NCBI RefSeq assembly: GCF_026262505.1
Contig: NC_067207.1
Location: 31,154,082 to 31,218,081, forward strand
DNA: 64,000 nucleotides
Origin: Trichomonas vaginalis G3
Lineage: Eukaryota; Parabasalia; Trichomonadida; Trichomonadidae
Direction of reading: 5' to 3'
In this document: positions 32,550 to 42,573 of the stretch, in pieces
How positions within the stretch are numbered: the stretch's first letter is position 1
Layout of the letters: each line of letters starts with the position of its first letter
Notes under the pieces: generated by a model
Database searches by the model: none
Told to the model about the DNA's origin: nothing
Seen by the model: only the letters and a program-made list of their open reading frames with translations
Program-made: the position numbers and the translations under genes

Positions 32550-33212
32550 TTACTCACAATATTTTTGTACAAAACGACCCCAAACTTTTAACCTCTCTTC
32601 TGCAGCTTCAAATGCTATCTTAGCGAGTTCATATTCTCTAAATTCTCTCTTTAAATCTTCTTGTTCCCATTGGTCTAGTTCGTATGGAGAATCTCTATAA
32701 CCAGAACATATCTCACGTTCATGTTCTATTTGTTTTTCATGCATTTTTCTAACTTCTTGTTCGAACAAAGGTTTTGCATTCTCTACTGTATCTTCAAGTT
32801 CTTCTTCATCTAATTTCTCATGAACTTTCTTGTCTATGGAGTCCATAATTTTTCCAACTGCTATACAATATTTTGGAGAAGCCCACATTGCAATATAGTT
32901 TACGAGTCTTGGGTCTACATACATTCCTCTAACCTGTTTGATTTCATCAGGAATTCCTGCATGAATTTTGTATAAAAAGCAACCCGCTGTTTTCCGCGGG
33001 TTGGTATATTCTTCACAAAATGCCTTAAAATACTCTTCCCAGGACTTATTTTCCAACAACCTTCTAAAGTCTTTCCTAAACTGCTGACACATCTTTGTTG
33101 CATTTATATAACCATCCTTGTCTCTACGTAAGACTTCAATACCGTTGTAAGTGCCTTTTGTGAATGTTTCGCCATTAGATTTGTTCGTGAACGTTTTTGC
33201 TTCGACTGTCAT
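32550..33212 (-). CDS. Copy B KilA-N protein (second)
   Basis: 220 residues, starting at MTVEAKTFTNKSNG. A complete KilA-N domain (YNGIEVLRRDKDGYINATKM to RGMYVDPRLVNYIAMWASP) is followed by a charged coiled-coil tail. The coding sequence again holds a stem (CAACCCGC/GCGGGTTG near 32,980) shortly before the GxYV motif. Nearly identical to 59,910-60,572. Confidence 0.85.
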   Translation of the reverse strand: MTVEAKTFTNKSNGETFTKGTYNGIEVLRRDKDGYINATKMCQQFRKDFRRLLENKSWEEYFKAFCEEYTNPRKTAGCFLYKIHAGIPDEIKQVRGMYVDPRLVNYIAMWASPKYCIAVGKIMDSIDKKVHEKLDEEELEDTVENAKPLFEQEVRKMHEKQIEHEREICSGYRDSPYELDQWEQEDLKREFREYELAKIAFEAAEERLKVWGRFVQKYCE

Positions 33213-33299
33213 ACTGTTCTTACAATAAAAATAAAAAATATTTTTTGGTGGTACGTCGGACATTCGTTTGTGGCTTAACCGTCGGACCACAACGATAAA

Positions 33300-33656
33300 A
33301 ATCTCGACAAAACATTTACGATGAAATCATGACAAAACATTTACGATGAAATTCATGAAAATTCATGAAAATTCAAGAGGGTAGAAAAGAGGGTAGAAGA
33401 CAGGTTATATCTACCCATCTACCCTAAACATTATTTTTGGGTCATTTACGCTCATTACGATGAAGAAGTCTTGACAAAACATGTACGAAGAAGTCTTGAC
33501 AAAACATTTACGATGAAATCATGACAAAACATTTACGATGAAATTCATGACAAAACATTTACGATGAAATTCATGAAAATTCATGAAAATTCAAGAGGGT
33601 AGAAAAGAGGGTAGAAGACAGGTTATATCTACCCATCTACCCTAAACATTATTTTT
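33300..33656. repeat. Copy B minisatellite of 25-bp units and degenerate palindromes
   Basis: Units begin GACAAAACATTTACGATGA. A 100-bp block (ATTCATGAAAATTCATGAAA, then AGGGTAGAAAAGAGGG and a palindrome with TTATATC in place of TTAGATC) occurs twice, at 33,337-33,436 and 33,555-33,656. Copy C has a different array (21-bp unit) at this locus. Confidence 0.9.
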
Positions 33657-33842
33657 GCTGAATTTAGCAACAAAATGAACGAGGTCAGGATGTATGTAAA
33701 TACCTTTGAATTCATTCATAACACCCTTTGTAAGCTCATAAAATGCTTGTTTTGAGGTCGAGCCACTTTTGGCTCCACCGTATTCTTTCAACCTGAAGCA
33801 TTTAATATATGTAAAAATATATTGTTTTAAAATGGTATGCAA
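33642..33842 (-). pseudogene. KilA-N fragment
   Basis: 66 residues with ASKQAFYELTKGVMNEFKGI and YIHPDLVHFVAKF, the second half of a KilA-N domain. It is the third KilA-N piece in copy B and has no counterpart in C, where the DEAIYL-family gene 60,982 occupies the slot. The sequence differs from the other two, so it is an old paralogue. Confidence 0.6.
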
Positions 33843-33863
33843 TGTTTTACTTCATGCAATGTT

Positions 33864-36016
33864 TTATTTCATGCAATGTTTAACTATTTCACCATCTTCT
33901 TTAACACCCCAGTACTTACGCTTGGAGAGGACATGAACTTCGGAAAATACCTTATCTAGCTTAAAACAGCCCATCTTTTCACCGACCATTCCCATTTCAA
34001 TGAGTTTGTCATAGCCTTCTTTGTTCGTCATGAGTGCGTCGATGTTCTCATAGTAAACCTTCACTTTGGATTTGACTTCGGAGAAGAATTTGTTGTAGTT
34101 GTCAAGGACTGCCTTTGCGAACTGAGGGTAAGACCAATGTTCGACAATAGGTTTTAATGTGGTTACTAAGCCACTTTGACCTTGAGTGAATTCGTACTTC
34201 AAAACAAAAGGAGAAAACCTTTCAACAAAGTTGTCGACCTTCTCATAATGTTTACTCTTCATCTCTTGAGGTTTCTTAATGGAATATCCCCATGTCGAAT
34301 TCATAAGCAATTTGAGTGTCATTGCAAGTTTGGGGTTTGAAGCTTTCCTAATATCATAGAGTTGTTGTATGACTTTTCCAACTGTATAGTTCCTTCCTGG
34401 GAACTCACCATCTTCGTTTGGGATTCCAGTCGGAATATATTGGACAAATCTCATGTACGCAGCGTTAAGGTCGACATAGTATATCTTTTCATCTGAGTCG
34501 AACTTGTCGCAACCAATTGGTCCAGTTTGTGGAAATTCAAGTGAGTCTCTTATCTTCTGAGAAACTTCTCCTGTTATCTCATAAACATCGTCGAAGCAAC
34601 CTGTTTCATATAAAACCTTCTGACCTAACTCAGATGCTCTCCAATACAATTTGACGTCAATTGGATGTCTCAATGGAAGTTTGTTTATAGCATCTTGAAG
34701 TTCTTGCAACCTCATTGGAAGTTCTTCTGGTTCAGGTTGGTATCCGAACAATCCAACTCCTTTTGGAATTGTGTACTTCTTTTGTACTAGAACTTTGTCT
34801 GGAACAACTTTTGGTCTTGCTAACAATGAAAAGTTTGTTTCGTCTTTTGGTACAAAAGTTTCTGTCAGCTTGTCATCTGGAATTGGTTCCAACAAACCTT
34901 TCTCGAAAAGAATGTTAACAGCTCTGACAATGTTGCACTTGCCTTTTCCGAACAATGGGTTTGTAAGACTTTCGTTCAACATGAAGTGGTTGTGGACAAT
35001 TACAATCTTCAACCATGGTAAGTCTTTGTCAACAACATAGTCGTCATGTGAAGAACCTTTAGCTGTAGGTATGTTGACTCGGATATTGACATTTGCCAAC
35101 GGTGCAACTTTTGCCAATTGACCTCTAAGAATGTACCTTGTCTTCACACATGACTCAAGATACTTCATCTTCTCATCTGTAACAAGACCAGAGTTCCTGA
35201 GACATGTAAGAATACAAGGTTCATTGACAATTGTTTCAATTGAATTGTAAATTCCATACCTTGTCAAGTCAATGTCAGACTTATTTATGAACGGAAGTAT
35301 CCAGCATGTTGTCTGACTGCTTGAGGGTTAGGTTGGTACCATTCAAATTTTACACTTGCAATTCCTTCAATTGCATTCAAATGTCTGAGTCGGAGTCAAA
35401 CATTTGTTCTCTCTTTGTAGTCTTGAAAGCGTCAAGAAGTTGTGCGGCTGTTGTGACATTGCCATGTGCATAGTAAATGTGACCGTCCAAATCTGTTACG
35501 GTTAGTCTGAGATTGTATCCTTTCTTATTTCCGTCTTGTATGGCAGCAAGTACTCCCATGAAGCCTTCTTTGTTCTTTCCTTCGTCAAAGTTTACTGTAA
35601 AGGTTCGACCAGATGTAATTTGACTTCTAACTTCACGGTACTTTTCATATGCATATCTTGTTCTTTCCATGGGAGCATGTTTGTCTTCACCTTTTCCTTT
35701 TTTCCTTCTCAAAGGATACAATTGTTCGTCATGTTTCCAATAGAATCTGGCAAAGCCGTCGTGTCCTTCAACTTGCGGTTCAGAAACATCGAAAGGCATG
35801 TCCATAAGACGTTCTTCTTCTAACCTCTCTAGTCTGTTTGGATAATTTGCGCGTGCTGTTTCCAATTCCATTTCGTAGCGAAGACCAGACAATTTGTCAT
35901 AGACTTTTATGGGTCTCTCCCTTCCTATATTTAAAATTCTTCGAAACTTTCCAACCATATCTTTGCAACTCTGCTTTTATTCTAGCAGATTTTCTATCCA
36001 TTCTATATGGGGGCAT
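33864..36016 (-). pseudogene. Copy B protein-primed family B DNA polymerase, broken
   Basis: It has the same palm motifs as 61,299-63,452 (YYVDLNAAYMRF, LLMNSTWGYS, YYENIDALM) and high identity over the whole length. It carries a few breaks. An AAATATTTTTTTT box precedes the start. Confidence 0.85.
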
Positions 36017-36047
36017 TTTTATAAAAATAAAAAAATATTTTTTTTCT

Positions 36048-36632
36048 TTACTTTACATAACCACCAGCTACCATAAGTCTTTGACGCCAACCCATACCAG
36101 CTAATGAAGGTTGACTTGGTTTAGTATTGAAACTAACCTTTGGTTTTGGCTCCCCTTCAGTTTTTGGCTTCCCTTCTTCTATTGGTTTTTCGTCACTTTT
36201 CGGTCCTCTGACTTTACCTCACCTGCAGGAACAGTTGTGTCGTCAACATCTTCATAAATATCATATGCCATTTGTTTTTGTTTTCCTTTCAACTTTTTGT
36301 GTTTGTTGTAAAGTTTAGAATATTTCGACTCTAAGTCAATGAGATGTTCTATAATGAACTGTTGGTCAGTGAAGTAAACTTTTCCATCTGTTGTCTCGAA
36401 AGCTCCTTCAGACTTCAATATTTTATTTGTGAGAGTCTGTTTCTTTTTTGAGATACTAGCCGTTCCATTTCTATGAAAAGTGACTTTATAGTTAGGGTTT
36501 GTATTTCCAGACCTGGCACTTTCTATTATTGAATTTTTTCTCTTCATCTGTAAGTTCTTTGACAGGTTTTGACAATGGTTCTGAACTTTTTGTTTGTGGT
36601 GTCAAATCTACCGTTTCAACTTCTTCGGTCAT
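36048..36632 (-). pseudogene. Copy B charged protein after the polymerase, broken
   Basis: Counterpart of 63,484-64,000 in copy C. It has a middle helical region (EHLIDLESKYSKLYNKHKKL) and a C-terminal KP/E-rich tail ending GMGWRQRLMVAGGYVK. Function unknown. A small virion protein or DNA-binding protein is plausible. Confidence 0.5.
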
Positions 36633-36651
36633 TTCATCTCAGTAAAAAATT

Positions 36652-36804
36652 TTAGTTTGGTTTGTTTTCAACTGGTTGTTTAGGTTTTTTAAGTCGGTCT
36701 AAAACTTCCTGAGGTATAGGAAGAACTTGACAAACACGTTGTGTAACTGCTGGAAGTCGACAAATCCATCTTGAACCCATTTGTCTCAATGCTGTATTGT
36801 TCAT
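36652..36804 (-). CDS. 50-residue Polinton peptide, unknown
   Basis: It opens MNNTALRQMGSRWICRLPAV and ends KKPKQPVENKPN. The start is 20 bp downstream of the next gene's stop on the same strand, and TTCATCTCAGTAAAAAATTT upstream is shared with the start region at 36,632, which supports both as real gene starts. Confidence 0.45.
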   Translation of the reverse strand: MNNTALRQMGSRWICRLPAVTQRVCQVLPIPQEVLDRLKKPKQPVENKPN

Positions 36805-36823
36805 TTCATCTCAGTAAAAAATT

Positions 36824-37225
36824 TTACATTCCCCACGTTTGAGGCGGTTGAGGTTGGTTGTTGTTTACCCACTGTTGTGCATGGTTATATCCTCTGTTAA
36901 AGAATCTTTCACCTTGGTCCATGTAGTGTCCTGCTTGGTTATAGTAGTCATTTGCTTTGTTATAATAGTTTCCTGCTTGTCTTCCTACATTGTCCATCCA
37001 GCCTTGAACTTTTCCTCTTGTTTCAGGATTTGGAATAAGATTTGCTGCATCTCGTGCTACATCCCAACCTTTCTGTACAGTTTGTATAATAGGTTGTGCT
37101 TTCTCTTTCAGTATACCTAATGTACTCAAAATCTTCCTTCCAACTCCAAATACACCTCTGGCTATTGTTCCCACTGCGGGCAAAAATCTGGATGCAACTC
37201 CTGCTAATGCGCCAAATAAACCCAT
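36824..37225 (-). CDS. pVI-like amphipathic virion protein
   Basis: 133 residues opening MGLFGALAGVASRFLPAVGT, a hydrophobic amphipathic head, then a basic hinge (VGRKILSTLG) and a tail with a repeated NxYNxA pattern (NYYNKANDYYNQ, YMDQGERFFNRGYN) and a proline-rich end. The head resembles membrane-lytic peptides such as adenovirus protein VI. It faces the integrase gene across 17 bp. Confidence 0.55.
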   Translation of the reverse strand: MGLFGALAGVASRFLPAVGTIARGVFGVGRKILSTLGILKEKAQPIIQTVQKGWDVARDAANLIPNPETRGKVQGWMDNVGRQAGNYYNKANDYYNQAGHYMDQGERFFNRGYNHAQQWVNNNQPQPPQTWGM

Positions 37226-37242
37226 TTCTTATATGGTAAAAA

Positions 37243-38199
37243 ATGACGAATCCAAACAAGGACCCCTATGTTTCTAAAGCGACAAAAAAAGCACTCATGG
37301 TAAAAATCTTTAGTTCAACACCAAATGCTTGGTTTATGGATATCTTGGAAAACATTCCGAGGTATAGAGAAGATGGACCACCATACTGGCTAATATTTGT
37401 TGGTCAAAACACAAGATACTGTGAAGCCATACCATTATGGTCCAAAAATATTTTAGATGTGAAAACTGCTTTGACAATATTCGTTGACAAATACCATCCA
37501 ACAAAACTGACATCTGACTGTGAAAGTTCTTTCAAATCAGACGATATTAAAAACTATCTGCGTTCAAAAAATGTAAACCAATATTTCATTGTCGACCAAA
37601 ACCATTCTGCTCTTGGTGTCATTGACAGTTGTATAAAAATCTTAAGAGACTTAAACCAACCACAAGGTGGTGAGGCAAATGAAATGTCATATGACGACAA
37701 ATATAGACATTTCTCCATGGCAAAGATGAGACAAGTTTTAAATATTTACAATAGCCGTAAACAAAAAGGTTTGGGAAACCACTCCCCAAGAAATGAAAAA
37801 CAACCCTGACTTAGAGAAAGACTATATATTTAATAGTTTAGTCAAAAGAGACAAACAAGAAAGAATGCCAGGCTTCAAACTTAAGAAAGGTGACAAAGTA
37901 AAAATAGAAATACCTAAACGCGACCCATATGAAAATACTATTGACTATGACAACAATGGGAACTCGACAGGTACTCGCATTCGTGTTCGTAAAAATAGAA
38001 GAAAGTATACAAGAGAATATTATGAAGTTTTAGGCAAACATGGCAAAATGTACACACTGCAAGCAGAAGATAAAACTACTATTGTCAGACCTCGTTTCAA
38101 ACTTGTCAAAGTTCAAGGTGTATACTTTCAAAGACAGTTCCTAACAAATATAAGACAACTCCAGACGAATATGCTAAAGAAGTTGAAAATGACGACTAA
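37243..38199 (+). pseudogene. Copy B integrase (retroviral-integrase fold), broken
   Basis: The core shows FMDILENIPR and TSDCESSFKSDDIKNYL, then the region ALGVIDSCIKILRDLN. A basic C-terminal domain of chromodomain/SH3 character follows (LKKGDKVKIEIPKRDPYENT; YTREYYEVLGKHGKMYTLQA). Polinton integrases have this order and insert the element with 6-bp duplications, which fits AAACAA at the element ends. The 3' end overlaps the convergent fibre-tip gene by 4 bp. Confidence 0.75.
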
Positions 38200-38676
38200 G
38201 CAATTCTATACCATGCGTAAACTGTCATGTAAGGTGGCATGTAGTCTTTACTCTGTCCCGTTGTTTGCGTATATCCTGAAACGAAATGTGTATGGTTTCC
38301 TTCTCCCTGCGTGTCATCCCAGTAACAATTTATAGCAAACTTAACGTCGTCTTTAACATCATATCCTTTACCTTTTGTCATTCCTGACCAATCCCAATAT
38401 CTATGCTTATGCCAACCTGCTTGAGATGTACTTAAATCTATGTAGTGACTATGTGCAGGTAAGTTTTCACCTGAAATCGTTTTACTTCCACCTGTTTCCT
38501 TTGAAGAGTTTGCACAATACAAAAACCTGTCGACTATTTGTTCCCATGCACCAACACCAAACACTTGCTTGAGGACCTCTTGCTTCCATTGACGTGTAAA
38601 TAGAACCTACTGGGTTCATTAAATCAAACATATGAGATATTATAGGATTGTCTCTTTTGAACTTAAAATAGTGCAA
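38196..38676 (-). pseudogene. Tail-fibre-like receptor-binding tip protein
   Basis: It contains FDLMNPVGSIYTSM, ENLPAHSHYIDLS, GEGNHTHFVSGY and, at the end, MPPYMTVYAWYRIA. This set is the signature of phage tail-collar/short-fibre tips, where paired HxH motifs bind metal ions in a trimer and the tip binds the cell surface. The gene directly follows the stalk gene with a 14-bp overlap. In an adenovirus-like virion it would be the vertex fibre. It reads as broken. Confidence 0.7.
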
Positions 38677-39952
38677 CTATTTCAGGTTTCTTCTGGTTCA
38701 TGTCAGAATATTTTTTATAATATAATCTTATGTTTTCAGGGTAGGTAAAGTCTTGACTATAATATTTATTTCTGTCATCTGTATAATAGTATACTATTCT
38801 CGTTTTTTCTATTGCATTATATCTTTTATATCTATAAAAATCTAAATATAATGTTAGCTTTTGTTCATCTACATGTGGTGTTCTTTCGTCATCTCCATAG
38901 TCATAATAGTATGGTGCTGGAGCTGGGTCAGGCAATGTCATATCTGCCATTTCATAAACTCTTAAATATTTCTTTTGTTCGTCTCCATATATGTTTAAGT
39001 AACAGTTGTTGTCTAATGGAACTTTAACTTGTGTACCATCGTTCTTTTTATAGCTTACATACATTTCATTGTTATTTTTCGGAATGAGTTTATACCGTGT
39101 ACCATTTTCTAAGGACTGTACCAACTGCCATCTAAAATATTTATTTTCTTCATTGACAGAAAAGTCACCAACAATAGTTTCAATATTTTTTGTTCCAACT
39201 AAACTTTGGTATATTTCATTGACATATGTTTTATCTGCTTTCTTTTCAAGGCTAACGTTTAAGTCTGTTATTTCAGAAGATGTATGTGTATGTCCAACGT
39301 CACTTTTCCTGTTTAAGGTTTCTTGTAAGTTTGTAATATTTGCAATGGTATGTGTATGTCCAACGTCACTTTTCCTGTTTAAGGTTTCTTGTAAGTTTGC
39401 AATATTTGCAATGGTATGTGTATGAGTCTTTTTAGAATATTCGTTTTCAGCTCTTGTCACTTCACTTGACATTTTATTGTCAACATATGTTTTGTCAGCT
39501 TTGTTGTCAACATCTGCTTTCGTTGCATATGTTGCATCTGCTCTGTCATGTTCTTCTTGAACTTTTTCAATGACATACTCTTTGTCAGCTTTGTTGTCAA
39601 CATCTGCTTTCGTTGCATATGTTGCATCTGCTCTGTCATGTTCTTCTTGAACTTTTTCAATGACATACTCTTTGTCAGCTTTGTTGCCAACATCTGCTTT
39701 CAAAAGAAGTTCATCTATAGGTTTCTCGTTTAAAGTTCCTTTTGTTGGATTTACACAGACAGTATGGTTCTTGTTGTCTTGAAATAGAAACTCGTCTGTC
39801 ATTGGGTTTATCGTCAGTTTTAAGTTTCCTTCTTTCAATGACTCAGATATCTTAGAATAGTTTGAAAAGTTTGTTGTGTTCTTATTTAGAGCTTGCAAAA
39901 TGAGTTGTCGGTTGTGTTGTATTTCTCTCATAGACGCTGTTTCATTTGACAT
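38663..39952 (-). CDS. Fibre stalk-like protein with coiled-coil and HTHT repeats
   Basis: 429 residues. A head domain (about 1-85) is followed by two tandem 30-residue repeats (NKADKEYVIEKVQEEHDRAD, then ATYATKADVD), then three HTHT motifs set in repeats (VGHTHTIANITNLQETLNRK), and a C-terminal beta-rich region. Such repeats form trimeric shafts in phage and viral fibres. Tandem repeats at the DNA level would allow length change by slippage. The start lies 18 bp from the divergent start of 39,971. Confidence 0.7.
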   Translation of the reverse strand: MSNETASMREIQHNRQLILQALNKNTTNFSNYSKISESLKEGNLKLTINPMTDEFLFQDNKNHTVCVNPTKGTLNEKPIDELLLKADVGNKADKEYVIEKVQEEHDRADATYATKADVDNKADKEYVIEKVQEEHDRADATYATKADVDNKADKTYVDNKMSSEVTRAENEYSKKTHTHTIANIANLQETLNRKSDVGHTHTIANITNLQETLNRKSDVGHTHTSSEITDLNVSLEKKADKTYVNEIYQSLVGTKNIETIVGDFSVNEENKYFRWQLVQSLENGTRYKLIPKNNNEMYVSYKKNDGTQVKVPLDNNCYLNIYGDEQKKYLRVYEMADMTLPDPAPAPYYYDYGDDERTPHVDEQKLTLYLDFYRYKRYNAIEKTRIVYYYTDDRNKYYSQDFTYPENIRLYYKKYSDMNQKKPEIVALF

Positions 39953-39970
39953 TTTTATTCTAGATAAAAT

Positions 39971-40819
39971 ATGCTTTCAATAGAAAAAGAAAATTCAAGA
40001 GTTGCTACAACTAAACCATTAGATGAACTTTTTACTAATGTCGGTCAAAAGTTTGAGACAGAGACCGTAAAGCATGAAGGCTATCGTTTTGACTACCCAT
40101 TGAGATGGTTAAGAGACCCATCTGTCACAAAAGCTGTTGGCTTTCGTAGAATGAAGTTCATTTCAGAAGCCATACATGGTTTCCCATTTACGGTCGGTTT
40201 TACCGTTCGATACTATAACAAAGAAAAACGTACGTATGAGAAATTTGAACAGGGAAAACTTTTACAAGTGAATTTGCTTGTAAACTTAGAAACAACTCTT
40301 CAAGCTTTTCAAGAAAAAATAAACGAAATCTATCTCGAATATGCAAACCAGTATAACATTGACGAAGGAGAGTACCATCTCGATATTGTTTATGACAGGA
40401 AAGATGCAACTGTTAAAATCAATAAAATAGAAGACCTTGGAGAAAACGTTTATATTTCTACAAAATATAACAACTTGGCATGGCATAGATTTATGAGGAT
40501 GTTAAATCAGCCTGCATGGTATCCAGTACACCCGGACTATTATGAAGTCGAAAACCCTAATGGAACATATGAAAATGTTTTCGACCCAGATGCTATTATT
40601 GTTCATGCTTCATTTTCTGGCGCCCAAAACTCTTTCTTATGCTTGGCAAATGACTTTTACGAAAAAGCTACAAAGCTATATGAACCACCAAGTGGAAGTA
40701 TTTCAGACTTTCAAGTATGGTTTACAACAGATGGAAGAAAAAGAATAATTCCATTATACCATGCGTTTTACTTAGAACTTAGTTTCATATACAACTACTA
40801 TCGAACGGTAAAAATATAA
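39971..40819 (+). CDS. 282-residue protein, possible penton/vertex or fibre-attachment protein
   Basis: A beta-rich, soluble protein without motifs I recognise (YRFDYPLRWLRDPSVTKAVG; VHPDYYEVENPNGTYENV). It lies head to head with the fibre stalk gene with only 18 bp between start codons, so the two must share a promoter. Co-expression with the fibre suggests a structural partner. This is inference from position. Confidence 0.5.
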   Translation: MLSIEKENSRVATTKPLDELFTNVGQKFETETVKHEGYRFDYPLRWLRDPSVTKAVGFRRMKFISEAIHGFPFTVGFTVRYYNKEKRTYEKFEQGKLLQVNLLVNLETTLQAFQEKINEIYLEYANQYNIDEGEYHLDIVYDRKDATVKINKIEDLGENVYISTKYNNLAWHRFMRMLNQPAWYPVHPDYYEVENPNGTYENVFDPDAIIVHASFSGAQNSFLCLANDFYEKATKLYEPPSGSISDFQVWFTTDGRKRIIPLYHAFYLELSFIYNYYRTVKI

Positions 40820-40823
40820 TTTT

Positions 40824-41066
40824 TTAATACGGTTGAGGTGTTGGATTTGGTTGCCAACTAGACTGTGGTGCAGGTTCAGGCTGTTGTATAACAGGAGCTT
40901 GTTCTTCTGGTTCAGGGTCTTTAGGTATAATACCAACAAACTGACCTACTCTTTTACCAATATTTTTGACACCGTTCCATACTCCTCTTCCGACAGATTT
41001 TATTCCATTCCATATACCTCTTCCAACTCTTCTGAAGAAGTTTCCAATACTACTGAAGAAACCCAT
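40824..41066 (-). CDS. Small amphipathic repeat protein (pVI/pX-like)
   Basis: 80 residues: MGFFSSIGNFFRRV, then near-repeats GRGIWNGIKSV, GRGVWNGVKNI and GKRVGQFVGII, then a P/Q/E tail. The 11-residue period with alternating basic and hydrophobic faces is that of membrane-active or DNA-condensing virion peptides. It is the third such peptide family in the window. Confidence 0.55.
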   Translation of the reverse strand: MGFFSSIGNFFRRVGRGIWNGIKSVGRGVWNGVKNIGKRVGQFVGIIPKDPEPEEQAPVIQQPEPAPQSSWQPNPTPQPY

Positions 41067-41084
41067 TTTACTATATGTAAAAAT

Positions 41085-41447
41085 CTAATGTCCGCCTAGT
41101 CTCTTACGTTTCCTGTTGAGTTCCATAGCATTCTTTAACTGGAGCTCATACATTCTGTTTCTCCTCTGGTAGAAAACATATTCTGGGTCAACTCCTGTGT
41201 TCGCGTCATCTGCATAAAGTTGTTTATATCCCACTTCAGGGTTTGTATAAAATTCTTTCCATCTCATATTTGCATACCATGGTGGCAAACCTAACGCAGC
41301 GTCATTTGACATGGCAGTTTGCATTTGTACATCTGTTGGCACTTGACCATAGTTTGCCATTGCAGTTTGTATTCTAACTTCATTTGGAATATTCTCTGGG
41401 TTTGGTTGTCCAGGTTGCTGTGCATTCGCTAAGTTCTGTGCGTCCAT
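41085..41447 (-). CDS. 120-residue protein, unknown
   Basis: The N-terminal half has two near-repeats (EVRIQTAMANYGQVPTDV, then QMQTAMSND). The middle is aromatic-rich (LPPWYANMRWKEFYTNPEVG) and the C-terminus is basic (NRKRKRLGGH). It lies in a minus-strand run of four small genes near the right end. A capsid cement or internal protein is possible. Confidence 0.45.
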   Translation of the reverse strand: MDAQNLANAQQPGQPNPENIPNEVRIQTAMANYGQVPTDVQMQTAMSNDAALGLPPWYANMRWKEFYTNPEVGYKQLYADDANTGVDPEYVFYQRRNRMYELQLKNAMELNRKRKRLGGH

Positions 41448-41470
41448 TTAATATTAGATAAAAATATCTC

Positions 41471-41602
41471 TTACGAGTACATATGCTGAACATTTGCTGG
41501 TATTGGTTCATCTTCATATTCTCTATATCTTTCTGCCACGTCAAATAAGTAAATGACACAATGGAAAAAACCTAAAACAAGTAGTCCTATTTCAAACCAC
41601 AT
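41471..41602 (-). CDS. 43-residue single-pass membrane peptide
   Basis: MWFEIGLLVLGFFHCVIYLF is a clear membrane segment, followed by a charged tail (DVAERYREYEDEPIPA). Its start overlaps the 3' end of the methyltransferase gene by 16 bp, so translation may be coupled. Confidence 0.5.
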   Translation of the reverse strand: MWFEIGLLVLGFFHCVIYLFDVAERYREYEDEPIPANVQHMYS

Positions 41603-42405
41603 TTAGTTACCAATAAAATTTCTTTGTTATGACACTTTCTCCAGTTTATGGGACCTCTCTCATATTCTATCTTGTCATATCTAAACTCATAGTCATGTAT
41701 GTCCTCTAACCATCTCATGACACTTTCCAAACCACTTTTATCGGATGTAAAGTAAAAGCATGGATGGTTATGTAAAACGTCTAAAGTTTCTAAAGAGTCT
41801 CTCAAAGTCCAGTCTACTTGGTATTGAAAATCCCATGTGTTATAGAACGGCGGGTCCACTATAAAGAAAACATTTTCCTTGTCTTTATATTTTTCATACA
41901 ACTCTGTCCAATGACATCTCACAAACTCTATACCCTCAATATATTTTTCTATGTCCTCTTTGAAAACATTTGTATAGTTAAGATATAAAACTTTTGACAT
42001 AAGTGTTTCAATGTCATGAACTCTTATAGCACCACTATATAATAGTCTAGAAGATATACTATCCCAGTCAATATACTCTGCCTTTTTCAAAACCTCTCTG
42101 ACAATATTTTTGTTATCTAATGGTATACGTTCCATCTTACCTATAGGTATCTTTTCTTTTAACTCTTTCAATATTTTGTTAGTGTCTGGTATATGTTTGA
42201 GACGGTTCATATAGTTGTCGAAGTCATTGCATATAATCTTTGAGTCAGGAAATATTATATGGCACAAATGGGATATATAGAAACTTCCACCGAACAAATC
42301 TACAAATGTTAGACCATTCGGTAGTTTCTTAAGTTCTCTCAATAGAATATCTTTACATCTACTCTTATTTCCAAAGAAGGGTAACGGTGGTTTTGTAAAA
42401 TTCAT
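41587..42405 (-). CDS. DNA N6-adenine methyltransferase, Dam/D12 class
   Basis: 272 residues from the ATG at 42,405, chosen because upstream codons belong to the terminal repeat. The opening PPLPFFGNKSR (residues 6-16) and FVDLFGGSF (34-42) form the AdoMet-binding FxGxK and FVDxFGG blocks, and DPPF at 184-187 is the catalytic DPPY-type motif. This order defines the D12 class, whose known members (Dam, DpnM) often methylate GATC. It is the gene next to the right terminus and looks intact. N6-methyladenine is reported in T. vaginalis DNA (general knowledge). The target here is not shown. Confidence 0.85.
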   Translation of the reverse strand: MNFTKPPLPFFGNKSRCKDILLRELKKLPNGLTFVDLFGGSFYISHLCHIIFPDSKIICNDFDNYMNRLKHIPDTNKILKELKEKIPIGKMERIPLDNKNIVREVLKKAEYIDWDSISSRLLYSGAIRVHDIETLMSKVLYLNYTNVFKEDIEKYIEGIEFVRCHWTELYEKYKDKENVFFIVDPPFYNTWDFQYQVDWTLRDSLETLDVLHNHPCFYFTSDKSGLESVMRWLEDIHDYEFRYDKIEYERGPINWRKCHNKEILLVTKCGLK

Positions 42406-42460
42406 TTTATATATATAATAAAAATGTTTTTTCCTGAAAAGTGACAGAAAAGTGACAAAA

Positions 42461-42573
42461 CATGAAAACATATATAATTTGAGAAAAGCTCCTGGAAGCC
42501 CTCCGAATAAAAACTTCATTTATACAAAACATCTTCGGGGCTAGAAGGGGCGCAGCCCCTGGAAGCCCCACTA

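Noticed and set aside
34715-35040. Plus-strand frames over the polymerase gene
   Set aside because: They are antisense shadows of the conserved polymerase frame, and appear at the same place in copy C (62,206-62,475) for the same reason.
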